Shown here: positions 1 to 6,178 of the stretch, one piece after another
How the letters are laid out: the number at the start of each line of letters is the position of its first letter
Position numbering within the stretch: position 1 is the stretch's first letter
Assembly (NCBI GenBank): GCA_964533785.1
Contig: CAZHNG010000380.1
Location: forward strand, 1-6,183
From: JANQRV01 sp964533785
GTDB taxonomy: Bacteria; Bacteroidota; Bacteroidia; Chitinophagales; Saprospiraceae
Length of the DNA: 6,183 nt
Direction of reading: 5' to 3'
The notes under the pieces: model-generated
Seen by the model: only the letters and a program-made list of their open reading frames with translations
The model's database searches: none
Told to the model about the DNA's origin: nothing
Made by a program: the position numbers and the translations under genes

Positions 1-53
1 AAATCATTCTCCCTTTTTCATATCTTAAAGCCACTAATTTGTGACACACTCAA

Positions 54-152
54 ATGAATTTTACCGCTTTGAATGAGAGAGGCGAAGTCGTCAAGTTGAG
101 TTTAGATGAGATTTTTGGGTATGAGGAGAATAACGTTGCTATGCCCAATTGA
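54..152 (+). CDS. Short unrecognised reading frame, possibly a gene remnant (32 aa)
   Basis: An ATG at 54 opens 32 codons ending in TGA at 150-152. The translation starts MNFTALNERGEVVKL and contains LDEIFGYEENN, a charged, mixed composition that looks more like real protein than random DNA. An in-frame TGA at 42-44 blocks upward extension. Frame 1 is open from the window edge to a TGA at 55-57, which overlaps this ATG as ATGA. This could therefore be a small gene coupled to an upstream gene, or the 3' end of a larger gene broken by a frameshift near 42-57. No ribosome binding site is visible and I recognise no family. The convergent minus-strand gene and its terminator lie just to the right. 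Confidence 0.2.
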   Translation: MNFTALNERGEVVKLSLDEIFGYEENNVAMPN

Positions 153-182
153 TCAATAATAGAAAGCAGTATTTCCAATTGT

Positions 183-221
183 AAAAAAAATGCCGGATTC
201 AACTTCCGTCGGATCCGGCAT
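183..221 (-). terminator. Intrinsic terminator of the coiled-coil protein gene
   Basis: Bases 190-200 pair with 211-221. There are nine perfect pairs (ATGCCGGAT against ATCCGGCAT), then one T-G wobble and one C-G pair, closing on a 10-base loop (201-210). Read on the minus strand, the GC-rich stem is followed directly by eight T residues (190 down to 183), the classical layout of a factor-independent terminator. It begins about 39 bases after the stop codon of the gene ending at 260. On the plus strand the stem is followed by TCTAAAAATT, with no useful T-run, so it probably terminates only minus-strand transcription. Confidence 0.9.
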
Positions 222-259
222 TCTAAAAATTCACCTATTCTTAAATCAAAAATTCGTGT

Positions 260-1234
260 TTACCGCAATACAAAACCGGTTGATCCTAAATATCCATCCG
301 CCGAATATACCATCAGGTTGTATTCACCGCCTTCCAGGTCGTCCGTTGGTTTGAAAGACATGGCAATGGATTGAGATCCCTTAAGGTTTACCTTTTGGAT
401 ATCCACCGCTTGTACTTTCATTCTGTCATCACGACTTCTTACGAACACCTCTTTAGTTGGGATAACTGCCACTTTTTCACCGCGTAAATCGGTAACGGCA
501 ATGTACAGTTCTCTTTCGCCGTGGCGCTCTTTCGGCACATTGTTGAGGTTAAATTTGATCTTCACCTCATCCACCTGCTTGGCTTTGCTGGTCAGCTTAT
601 CGTTGCGTTTTTCGGCAACAATGCTGAAGTTATCCGCACGGTAACCCGCGGGCGCAACTTTGAAAAGCTTTTCGCTCAGGATGGAGTTAGATTCGCTCAA
701 AGCGGTCACTTCCACATTAAGTTTTTCAATGGCGGCTCTGGATTCTTCCAGGTCGTCGTGAAGTAAATCGTTGGTAGCCATCAGTTCCGTATTTTGGACC
801 TTTAGATCCTCAATGTCAGTTTCCAGCGCCATTTTCAAATCTTCCAATTGTGCCAGACGCTCCTTTATCTTTTCTGAATTGGATTTACTGCTGGCCAATT
901 GTGCTCTAACCTGCGATAATCTTTTTTTCAGGTCTTCCACTTCGGCTACTCTTTCTGCAATTTCCGCTTGCAGCATTTCATTTTCAGAAATCTGGTCATC
1001 GTAATCTCCTTCCAGTTGGGTCAATTCCTCGTGTAACTGGTTGCGTGTTTCGTTGAGTTCGCTAAGATCACTCTGTAATCTTTCCGTTTCACTCTGGAAA
1101 CGATTGCTGGTAAAACCAAAATAAATAGCCACAATAACGGCTACTGCCAACAGGGCACCCAATGCAATTTTTACGGTGTTGCCCGATGAAGCGTTGTTTT
1201 TGTTGGCGTTAGGAATATCCTTCCGATTAGACAT
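260..1234 (-). CDS. Membrane-anchored coiled-coil protein with C-terminal beta domain (324 aa)
   Basis: The sequence shows three parts. Residues 1-21 are a polar, Asn/Lys-rich cytoplasmic-looking head. Residues 22-42 form one hydrophobic helix (VKIALGALLAVAVIVAIYFG). Residues 44-191 are rich in Glu, Leu, Gln and Asn with heptad-like spacing and no Pro or Gly breaks, apart from one Gly near 76, which predicts a long coiled coil. After a VAPAGYRA hinge (193-200), residues 201-324 alternate hydrophobic and polar residues (VDEVKIKFNL, ELYIAVTDLRGE, EYNLMVYSADG), like an Ig-type beta sandwich. The positive head suggests N-in, with coiled coil and beta domain in the periplasm. Such proteins are usually left hypothetical or called SMC-like because of the coil; there is no ATPase motif, so that name would be wrong. 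Function is unknown; an envelope spacer or scaffold is inference. The ATG at 1234 has no Shine-Dalgarno and an AT-rich leader. It stands alone, with its own terminator. Confidence 0.9.
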   Translation of the reverse strand: MSNRKDIPNANKNNASSGNTVKIALGALLAVAVIVAIYFGFTSNRFQSETERLQSDLSELNETRNQLHEELTQLEGDYDDQISENEMLQAEIAERVAEVEDLKKRLSQVRAQLASSKSNSEKIKERLAQLEDLKMALETDIEDLKVQNTELMATNDLLHDDLEESRAAIEKLNVEVTALSESNSILSEKLFKVAPAGYRADNFSIVAEKRNDKLTSKAKQVDEVKIKFNLNNVPKERHGERELYIAVTDLRGEKVAVIPTKEVFVRSRDDRMKVQAVDIQKVNLKGSQSIAMSFKPTDDLEGGEYNLMVYSADGYLGSTGFVLR

Positions 1235-1453
1235 AATGAGTTAATTTAGTTAAAAAAATTATATACATTAATGTTTCATCACATGACAAAACATGAATAA
1301 CCATTAAAATCCTCGGTGCGTGGTAAAAATTAGTTGTAACTGGGCATTTGAACTTTACCCTTTGATGATTGGCATATTTAAAGCGTGTTTTTAATTGACT
1401 AACAGATTCTTTGAAAATGATACCTCCCGCTTCACATTTCTCCTACTCACACA

Positions 1454-1488
1454 ATCTGGCGTCTGGCATCTAAAATCTTTAGTCTTAT
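1454..1488 (-). repeat. Heptamer repeat tract, inverted copy (5 units)
   Basis: Read on the plus strand, five 7-base units run in strict register: ATCTGGC, GTCTGGC, ATCTAAA, ATCTTTA, GTCTTAT. Each begins RTCT; on the minus strand each reads NNNAGAY. The register breaks on both sides (TCACACA before, TCTAGGT after). The first 18 bases form the left arm of an inverted repeat with 1627-1644. Confidence 0.7.
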
Positions 1489-1644
1489 TCTAGGTGATAT
1501 TTAAATGAAGGTATTATAATAGGAACACGATCACCTAAGACATGTAGAAAACGGGTAGCAAATTATATTATTATGTGGATGTGCTATTTTTTATATTTTT
1601 ATTCATTGGTATTTGTGTAAGACACCAGATGCCAGACACCAGAT
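1454..1644. repeat. 18-base inverted repeat around ~155 bases
   Basis: The left arm, 1454-1471 (ATCTGGCGTCTGGCATCT), is the reverse complement of the right arm, 1627-1644 (AGATGCCAGACACCAGAT), at 17 of 18 positions. The one mismatch pairs C1460 with A1638; in minus-strand RNA it would be a G-U wobble. The arms are made of heptamer units, so other registers could also pair. I see no target-site duplication next to the arms and no transposase between them, so a MITE-like origin is not supported beyond the inverted arms. Confidence 0.6.
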
Positions 1645-1691
1645 ACCAGAGACACCAGGCACCAGACTGCATGAGATTGGAGATGAGTGAT
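1617..1691 (+). repeat. Heptamer repeat tract, main copy (10 degenerate units)
   Basis: The units are GTAAGAC, ACCAGAT, GCCAGAC, ACCAGAT, ACCAGAG (1617-1651), then a 2-base slip, ACCAGGC, ACCAGAC (1654-1667), then a 3-base slip, ATGAGAT, TGGAGAT, GAGTGAT (1671-1691). The consensus is NNNAGAY, with a well-kept core of RCCAGAY units in the middle and decay at the right end. Neither flanking gene includes it. The pattern resembles the short tandem heptanucleotide repeats known from cyanobacterial intergenic DNA in style, not in sequence. An isolated pair of matching units, GTGAGAT and GCCAGAA, follows at 1728-1741. Confidence 0.75.
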
Positions 1692-1740
1692 TTGTGTATT
1701 ATCCGTGATCTAAATCTGCTCGACTAAGTGAGATGCCAGA

Positions 1741-1833
1741 ATGCCTGGGATTGATTTTGAGGATCCTGATGCTTGCGAACAGGACAGTTATCGTTTTGAC
1801 GGTAAACGTCAGGAGTTTTGGTACAAAGTGTAA
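1741..1833 (+). CDS. Short unrecognised reading frame, possibly a gene remnant (30 aa)
   Basis: An ATG at 1741 opens 30 codons to a TAA at 1831-1833. An in-frame TGA at 1729-1731 limits upstream extension. The peptide begins MPGIDFEDPDACEQ and ends GKRQEFWYKV. It is rich in Asp, Glu, Phe, Tyr and Trp, an unusual content for random AT-rich DNA and suggestive of the C-terminus of a former protein. No ribosome binding site is seen, and it converges on the dehydrogenase gene, whose stop lies 26 bases away. A hairpin at 1797-1811 falls inside it. I recognise no family; remnant, real microprotein and chance are all possible. Confidence 0.2.
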   Translation: MPGIDFEDPDACEQDSYRFDGKRQEFWYKV

Positions 1834-1859
1834 CTTATAATTGTCCACCCACTTATTCA

Positions 1860-2768
1860 TTACTGTATTACTATCTTCCCCCGGAAGGGCGCGGCTACCA
1901 CCAGGTCTTTACTACCAGCATGATACTCATAAAACCCTTCTCCGGATTTCTTTCCCAATTTTCCAGCGGTCACCATATTCACCAATAAGGGGCAAGGAGC
2001 GTATTTGGGATTGCCAAAACCATCGTGTAACACCCTGAGAATGGACAGACATACGTCCAAACCAATGAAGTCCGCCAGCTGTAGCGGCCCCATCGGATGC
2101 GCCATGCCCAGTTTCATCACCTGGTCGATAGCTTCTACGCTTGCTACGCCTTCGTGTAAGGTCCAAATAGCTTCGTTGATCATCGGCATCAAAATTCGGT
2201 TGGAGACAAAGCCAGGATAGTCATTGACTTCTACCGGGATCTTACCTAACCTTTTTGAAAGTTCGATAATTTCATTCGTCACCGCATCCGACGTGGCGTA
2301 TCCCCGGATCACTTCCACTAATTTCATGATGGGAACCGGGTTCATAAAGTGCATGCCGATTACTTTATCCGGCCGTTTTGTCGCGGCGGCGATCTTCGTG
2401 ATGGAAATAGAGGAAGTATTAGATGCCAGAATCGTGTGATCGGGTGTAGCGTTTTCCAGCTCTTCGAAAATTTTTAGTTTGATCGCTTCGTTTTCCGTTG
2501 CGGCCTCCACCACTAGATCCGCCTTACTTACCCCGTGAGATAATACCGAATGAGTTTCAATATTTTCCAGGGCAGCTGCTTTATCTGCTACCGTGATTTT
2601 TTCTTTCTTCACCATGCGATCCAAATTCTTTTCGATCGTCTGCATTGCTTCCACTATCGCTGATTCAGAAACATCTACCAGGTGAACGGAAAATCCATAC
2701 ATGGCAAAAACGTGGGCAATACCATTTCCCATAGTCCCGGCCCCAATTACGGCTATATTATTCATCAT
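1860..2768 (-). CDS. 3-hydroxybutyryl-CoA (3-hydroxyacyl-CoA) dehydrogenase
   Basis: This NAD-dependent cytoplasmic enzyme interconverts 3-hydroxyacyl-CoA and 3-oxoacyl-CoA, in beta-oxidation or butanoyl-CoA metabolism. The N-terminal Rossmann fold has the dinucleotide loop GAGTMG (9-14) and an Asp at the end of beta-2 (D32, HLVDVS) suited to NAD. Family active-site residues are all visible: Ser in SNTSS (116-120), His140 in GMHFMNP, Glu152 in KLVEVIRG and Asn190 in GFVSNR. The C-terminal helical domain follows, with AHPMGPLQLADFIGLD (223-238) and the closing signature GKKSGEGFYEY. The 302 residues slightly exceed the usual 280-295 because about 20 residues follow that signature. Two adjacent ATGs exist; the second (2765) gives the usual MNNIAVIGAG start, and choosing the first adds only one Met. 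The single-domain form excludes a FadB-type fusion. No thiolase, crotonase or acyl-CoA dehydrogenase gene is in the window, so catabolic versus biosynthetic use is undecided. Names used for such genes include hbd and paaH. Confidence 0.95.
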   Translation of the reverse strand: MMNNIAVIGAGTMGNGIAHVFAMYGFSVHLVDVSESAIVEAMQTIEKNLDRMVKKEKITVADKAAALENIETHSVLSHGVSKADLVVEAATENEAIKLKIFEELENATPDHTILASNTSSISITKIAAATKRPDKVIGMHFMNPVPIMKLVEVIRGYATSDAVTNEIIELSKRLGKIPVEVNDYPGFVSNRILMPMINEAIWTLHEGVASVEAIDQVMKLGMAHPMGPLQLADFIGLDVCLSILRVLHDGFGNPKYAPCPLLVNMVTAGKLGKKSGEGFYEYHAGSKDLVVAAPFRGKIVIQ

Positions 2769-2863
2769 CGTTCTTTTTATTTGTTATGCCTCGTGATTTT
2801 GTTTTCAAGAGCCTGTCTGGAATTCATCCTTCAGGTAGACGAAACCCAGAAAGACTCTAAATA

Positions 2864-2871
2864 CAAAGGTA
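2864..2871 (-). promoter_or_regulatory. Possible -7 promoter element of the dehydrogenase gene
   Basis: The minus strand reads TACCTTTG, an exact match to the Bacteroidota -7 consensus TAnnTTTG, about 95 bases before the dehydrogenase start. The -33 TTG partner is only weakly met: GTG lies 21 bases upstream (2895-2893). It is the only exact match I found in the three leader regions. The leader would be roughly 90 bases, longer than usual, so this remains a candidate. Confidence 0.35.
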
Positions 2872-3011
2872 AGAAGATTTAACCATGAACGACACGCATT
2901 GGGATTGGATTATGAAACCTTTTAGCACCTGGGATGCCGCAAAATAGAAGGATGATTTGTTGAGCTGAGCATACAAACCCTTACTCAACTGAATGCTATT
3001 TTGTAGCTTAC

Positions 3012-5840
3012 TCAAAATCCATAGGCGATGCGCAGTTGCAACATCCGCGGATTAATCGGGAAAACTACAAAAGAAGCATCGGGATTGGCTTCAATGAATT
3101 CCATCGTTGCGGCATTAGCATTGCTGCCGAATTCATTCGGACCGAAGAAATTCATTAAGCCTTTACCATTGAAAATATTGTTAATGATCAAACTGACATT
3201 CAAATCATCCCATATTTCCATCCCTCCTCCTACATTAAATACACTAAAGGTTGGCAGGCTAAAGGCGTTGGCAAAATTTGCTTCACGCTCGCTCATGAAA
3301 CGCCAGGTCGCATAAGCATACCAAAACTCTTTGCGGATCTCCGGGGTGACGTTCAGCATAATACCGGGAGTATGAGGCAAGGTTTTGCCGGAGTAATCTT
3401 CAATAAAATCGTCATCGGTATCGGCCGTACCGGCTGCATTATAAATGGTGAATTTCGTAGCCTCAGGATTTTGCAGCGTTGCAGAAAAATTGAGGTTGAA
3501 AATACCGGAAGGCGCATACAATCCTTCCACTTCTACGCCAAACGTATTAGTGGTGTTGAATTGAACAGGGGTAAAGAAGAGTTGACCGTCATCCTCATCG
3601 AAAACAAACTCAGAAAACGGAATATTGCCGAGCCGGCTCCAAAAAGCAGTGGCTAATAAACTGAAAGTCCTCCGATTCAACTTGAGTCCCCCTTCCATTT
3701 GCAGGATGTTTTGCACATTACCCGCTCGGTCAATGGGAATATTAGCGAAATTATTGAAGTAATAGTTCAATTCCGGCGCTTTGTTGCCTTTGGAGAAACG
3801 CGCGAATAAAGAGATCTGATCATCGACGAGGTAGTTGGTGCCGATGGAGTAGGAGAGGTAATCGTAGGTAAAGTCAAAATCGTCGGTTCCGGTTTTGACT
3901 AAAATGCCGTTGTCAAAAGCCGTCATCAGGTCGTTGTCCAAACCGCCATCCCTGTTCAGTGGACCGAACCGGTCCTTGTTACCATTGTGATTGATACGTT
4001 CGTAGCGGGCACCGATATCAATGGTGAGTATGTCGCGGATGGTCCATTCTTCCCGGACGAACAAGGCAAATTGGTTGGTTCTTGCCGTACCGTTGCGGTA
4101 TAATAGTCCGCCGTAACCGCTTAACCCGTTTTCATCGGATAGTTGTTGGTTAGGTGAATTGGGGTCTTCGATACTTACCTGAAGCAGGCGAGGTTCCGCT
4201 TCGTAGGTGGCATAGGCATAACTGGCCTGGGTGTAGGCATCAATATTGGCCGATCCGATAAAGGTACCGAAAGTCAATTTGTGATTGCGGAAAGATTTAC
4301 TGAGGGACAATTGATTCATCCATTCATCCACTTCGTCCAATCTTTTCCAGGGAGCGATCCCCATCAAAGCATCATTGGGTAGACGGCCTTCCAGGTATTC
4401 AAAACTTGGCGGTAGCCCTCGGAATACATTGGCCGCCCCCAGATTATTCACCCGGGCTAAGGTGTTTCCCGTATTCACCTCTTTAAAAATGACATTGCCG
4501 CCGAAGGGCGATTCCGCACCGCTGAGAAAATAGGGTAGAAAACTTTCCAAACCTAAGCGCTGGTTAGCGATCGTCGTTTGCCAGTCGGTTTCTTTGGTCG
4601 TAAATTTAAAATTATTCCGTACGGTCCAATCCGCAAAAGACTGGATGATATCCAAACCAGCAGCGAGGTCTTTGGTTCTGATCCCGTTAGCGGGATTGTA
4701 TGTTAAAAAAGCATTGGGGTCATTTTCGATGTTTCTGCCGTCGGGTAGGGAGCTTTCTACCTCGGGCAGCATCAGCGCCGTGGTATTGAAATCAAAACCA
4801 AATGCCGCTTCTGGTTCGTTCCAATCGACGGCCGGCAGACCAGTAAAGCGGTTGACTTTATCGTTAAGGTATTTACCGTATAGTTTGAAAAGGCCATTGC
4901 TGTTCTTTTTGATCAGGTTGAATTTGACCTGGCCGCCTTGGCTCCAGTTGTAGTCTACATTGCGCACTCCCTGATCGCTGCGGTAAAATCCACCTACGTT
5001 GTAGCTCCACGTTTGGTTGAATAATGGCCCGCCCGTGTTGAAATCAGCGCGGATCATGGTATTGTTCTCGCCTTGGAGAGCAGAAGTCAGAGCCACCTGG
5101 CCCGTATTTTTTGGTCCGCCCGTTTTGGAGATGAAATTGAAAATGGCGCCGGGAGTATTAGTGCCGGTGATCGTAGAAATTCCTCCCCTGACGGCTTCCA
5201 GTCGTTGAACGGTAAGATCCACCCGGTGAAAAAAATCGGGGCCGTAAAAAGTATTATTGATGAGGGTTACGGGAAGACCGTCTTCCTGAAGGCCAACGTA
5301 GTACCAGCCAATATCATCTTCCGCTGATGCTGAGATTCCCCGGGAATATACCCTGGTAAAGACTTCTCCCGCCGAGGCGTCAGTAAAAACACTGGGAACC
5401 GCCCTCAGCAGGTCTGCCGTACCGATAGCTGCCTGTTGTTGGATCTGTTGAGTTCCAATGGTGGAAATAGAACTAGATGCCCTCAATTTCGATTCGGAAG
5501 TAAATGTCCCGGTTACGACCACTCCACTCAATTCTAAGGGGTCATCATCCATTTGAATGATCAAATTATTAATAGCCGTTTCTCCGACCGTAATGGTTCT
5601 ATTGTAGTCTTGGTAGCCAAGTCTGCGAGCGATAATCGTATATTTTCCGGACTTGATGCGGCTGAACGAAAACTCACCGCTTGCGCTACTGAAGTCCAAC
5701 ACTCCTAAGGGTAATAACCTGATCTCCACATCTTCTAAACTATTACCGTTATAATCAGTTACTTGTCCGGCAACGGGTACTTGTCCCACGGTTTTTCCAA
5801 CTGCCAATAAAAAAAGAATGAACAGCGTAAAATTTTTCAT
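3012..5840 (-). CDS. TonB-dependent outer-membrane receptor with carboxypeptidase-regulatory-like domain (942 aa)
   Basis: A TonB-dependent transporter that should import a bound ligand across the outer membrane using TonB/ExbBD energy. A signal peptide covers residues 1-20 (MKNFTLFILFLLAVGKTVGQ). Residues 22-98 form a carboxypeptidase-regulatory-like beta domain (VAGQVTDYNGNSLEDVEIRL, then SGKYTIIARRLGYQ), common in Bacteroidota receptors. A VVVTG segment (107-111) leads into the plug, about 115-241, with LLRAVPSV (144-151), RLEAVRGG (213-220) and GAIFNFISKTG (231-241). The rest is a 22-strand-type barrel ending LQLRIAYGF, with the terminal Phe expected of outer-membrane proteins. The start at 5840 gives the signal peptide directly; its leader is A-rich without Shine-Dalgarno. 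No SusD-like lipoprotein, TonB, regulator or hydrolase gene adjoins it, so it is not a visible polysaccharide locus and the ligand cannot be named. The sequence is intact. Siderophore, vitamin, peptide and sugar ligands all remain possible; the plug style is FecA-like only in general. Confidence 0.95.
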   Translation of the reverse strand: MKNFTLFILFLLAVGKTVGQVPVAGQVTDYNGNSLEDVEIRLLPLGVLDFSSASGEFSFSRIKSGKYTIIARRLGYQDYNRTITVGETAINNLIIQMDDDPLELSGVVVTGTFTSESKLRASSSISTIGTQQIQQQAAIGTADLLRAVPSVFTDASAGEVFTRVYSRGISASAEDDIGWYYVGLQEDGLPVTLINNTFYGPDFFHRVDLTVQRLEAVRGGISTITGTNTPGAIFNFISKTGGPKNTGQVALTSALQGENNTMIRADFNTGGPLFNQTWSYNVGGFYRSDQGVRNVDYNWSQGGQVKFNLIKKNSNGLFKLYGKYLNDKVNRFTGLPAVDWNEPEAAFGFDFNTTALMLPEVESSLPDGRNIENDPNAFLTYNPANGIRTKDLAAGLDIIQSFADWTVRNNFKFTTKETDWQTTIANQRLGLESFLPYFLSGAESPFGGNVIFKEVNTGNTLARVNNLGAANVFRGLPPSFEYLEGRLPNDALMGIAPWKRLDEVDEWMNQLSLSKSFRNHKLTFGTFIGSANIDAYTQASYAYATYEAEPRLLQVSIEDPNSPNQQLSDENGLSGYGGLLYRNGTARTNQFALFVREEWTIRDILTIDIGARYERINHNGNKDRFGPLNRDGGLDNDLMTAFDNGILVKTGTDDFDFTYDYLSYSIGTNYLVDDQISLFARFSKGNKAPELNYYFNNFANIPIDRAGNVQNILQMEGGLKLNRRTFSLLATAFWSRLGNIPFSEFVFDEDDGQLFFTPVQFNTTNTFGVEVEGLYAPSGIFNLNFSATLQNPEATKFTIYNAAGTADTDDDFIEDYSGKTLPHTPGIMLNVTPEIRKEFWYAYATWRFMSEREANFANAFSLPTFSVFNVGGGMEIWDDLNVSLIINNIFNGKGLMNFFGPNEFGSNANAATMEFIEANPDASFVVFPINPRMLQLRIAYGF

Positions 5841-5871
5841 TGTTTAACACTTGTATTAAAACGTTAATATT

Positions 5872-5882
5872 GGCCTAAGGCC
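5872..5882. promoter_or_regulatory. GGCC-TAA-GGCC dyad before the receptor start
   Basis: GGCC (5872-5875) and GGCC (5879-5882) flank TAA, so the dyad reads the same way on both strands apart from the centre. It sits in AT-rich DNA 31 bases upstream of the receptor ATG. Its position would allow it to act as an operator or a small leader hairpin. It is short, so chance cannot be excluded. Confidence 0.25.
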
Positions 5883-6150
5883 GTTTTATTTTTATTGGTA
5901 AGGAGGAATTCGTAACAGAAGGGGGCGTTCTTGGTCGTAGACGACAGAATGATAGTGGAAAATCGTATTGCTTTTGATCGTTTCGGCACTATCCTTGAAA
6001 ATGGGTTGGTGATTATAGCGTTAAGAGGGTGTCATTTCGCAAGGTTTTATTTGGATCGTAATTTAGGACCACACCCAGTCCACAAATCATTCGTAAAAAC
6101 TGGCGAAGGACTAGTAAAGAAAGTAAATTTGTATTACAGATAGTATAATA

Positions 6151-6178
6151 ATTGGACTTTTGACGCTAGATTTTAGAC
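6151..6178 (+). repeat. Heptamer repeat tract, third copy (4 degenerate units)
   Basis: Four 7-base units in register read ATTGGAC, TTTTGAC, GCTAGAT, TTTAGAC. GAY recurs every seven bases, and TTTAGAY and GCYAGAY units match units of the tract at 1454-1488 read on the minus strand. The tract may continue past the window edge. It is the weakest of the three and would not be called without the other two. Confidence 0.4.

Larger units (their letters stand above)
1235..1859. other. 625-base intergenic region with heptamer repeats
   Basis: This long gap separates the coiled-coil gene from the dehydrogenase gene, both leftward. Bases 1235-1453 hold the leader of the coiled-coil gene. I searched them for TAnnTTTG on the minus strand and found no exact match. 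Bases 1454-1691 hold two facing heptamer-repeat tracts around an AT-rich stretch (about 1540-1616). An 8-base inverted repeat, TAGGTGAT (1491-1498) with ATCACCTA (1530-1537), has a 31-base loop and lies between the tracts. Bases 1741-1833 hold a short plus-strand reading frame. Inside that frame, TGACG (1797-1801) and CGTCA (1807-1811) form a hairpin with loop GTAAA, but no T-run follows on the minus strand, so it is not a clear terminator for the dehydrogenase gene. Confidence 0.7.

Noticed and set aside
260..1234. SMC-type chromosome segregation ATPase
   Set aside because: Only the coiled coil resembles SMC; there are no Walker A or B motifs, and there is a membrane helix near the N-terminus.
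1454..1691. CRISPR array
   Set aside because: The units are 7 bases long, adjacent and degenerate, with no spacers and no cas genes nearby.
1797..1811. TGACG-GTAAA-CGTCA hairpin considered as a terminator for the dehydrogenase gene
   Set aside because: Read on the minus strand it is followed by AAAACG, not a T-run, and the stem is only five strict pairs.
2421..2432. AGATGCCAGAAT inside the dehydrogenase gene, identical to 1731-1742 and resembling the heptamer repeat
   Set aside because: On the minus strand it encodes part of the conserved ILASNTSS active-site region, so codon choice explains it. No further heptamer units adjoin it.
2959..2989. GTTGAG and CTCAAC inverted repeat downstream of the receptor gene, considered as its terminator
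   Set aside because: The stem is only six pairs with a 19-base loop, and no T-run follows on the minus strand.
5900..5907. AAGGAGGA, a Shine-Dalgarno-like sequence on the plus strand
   Set aside because: No ATG, GTG or TTG lies at a proper distance after it; the nearest candidate, a TTG at 5931, is more than 20 bases away.
5949..6143. Plus-strand open frame of about 64 codons upstream of the receptor gene
   Set aside because: There is no usable ribosome binding site at its ATG, no recognisable motif, and an average-looking composition; the minus strand is also open over much of the same stretch. The evidence does not separate it from chance.
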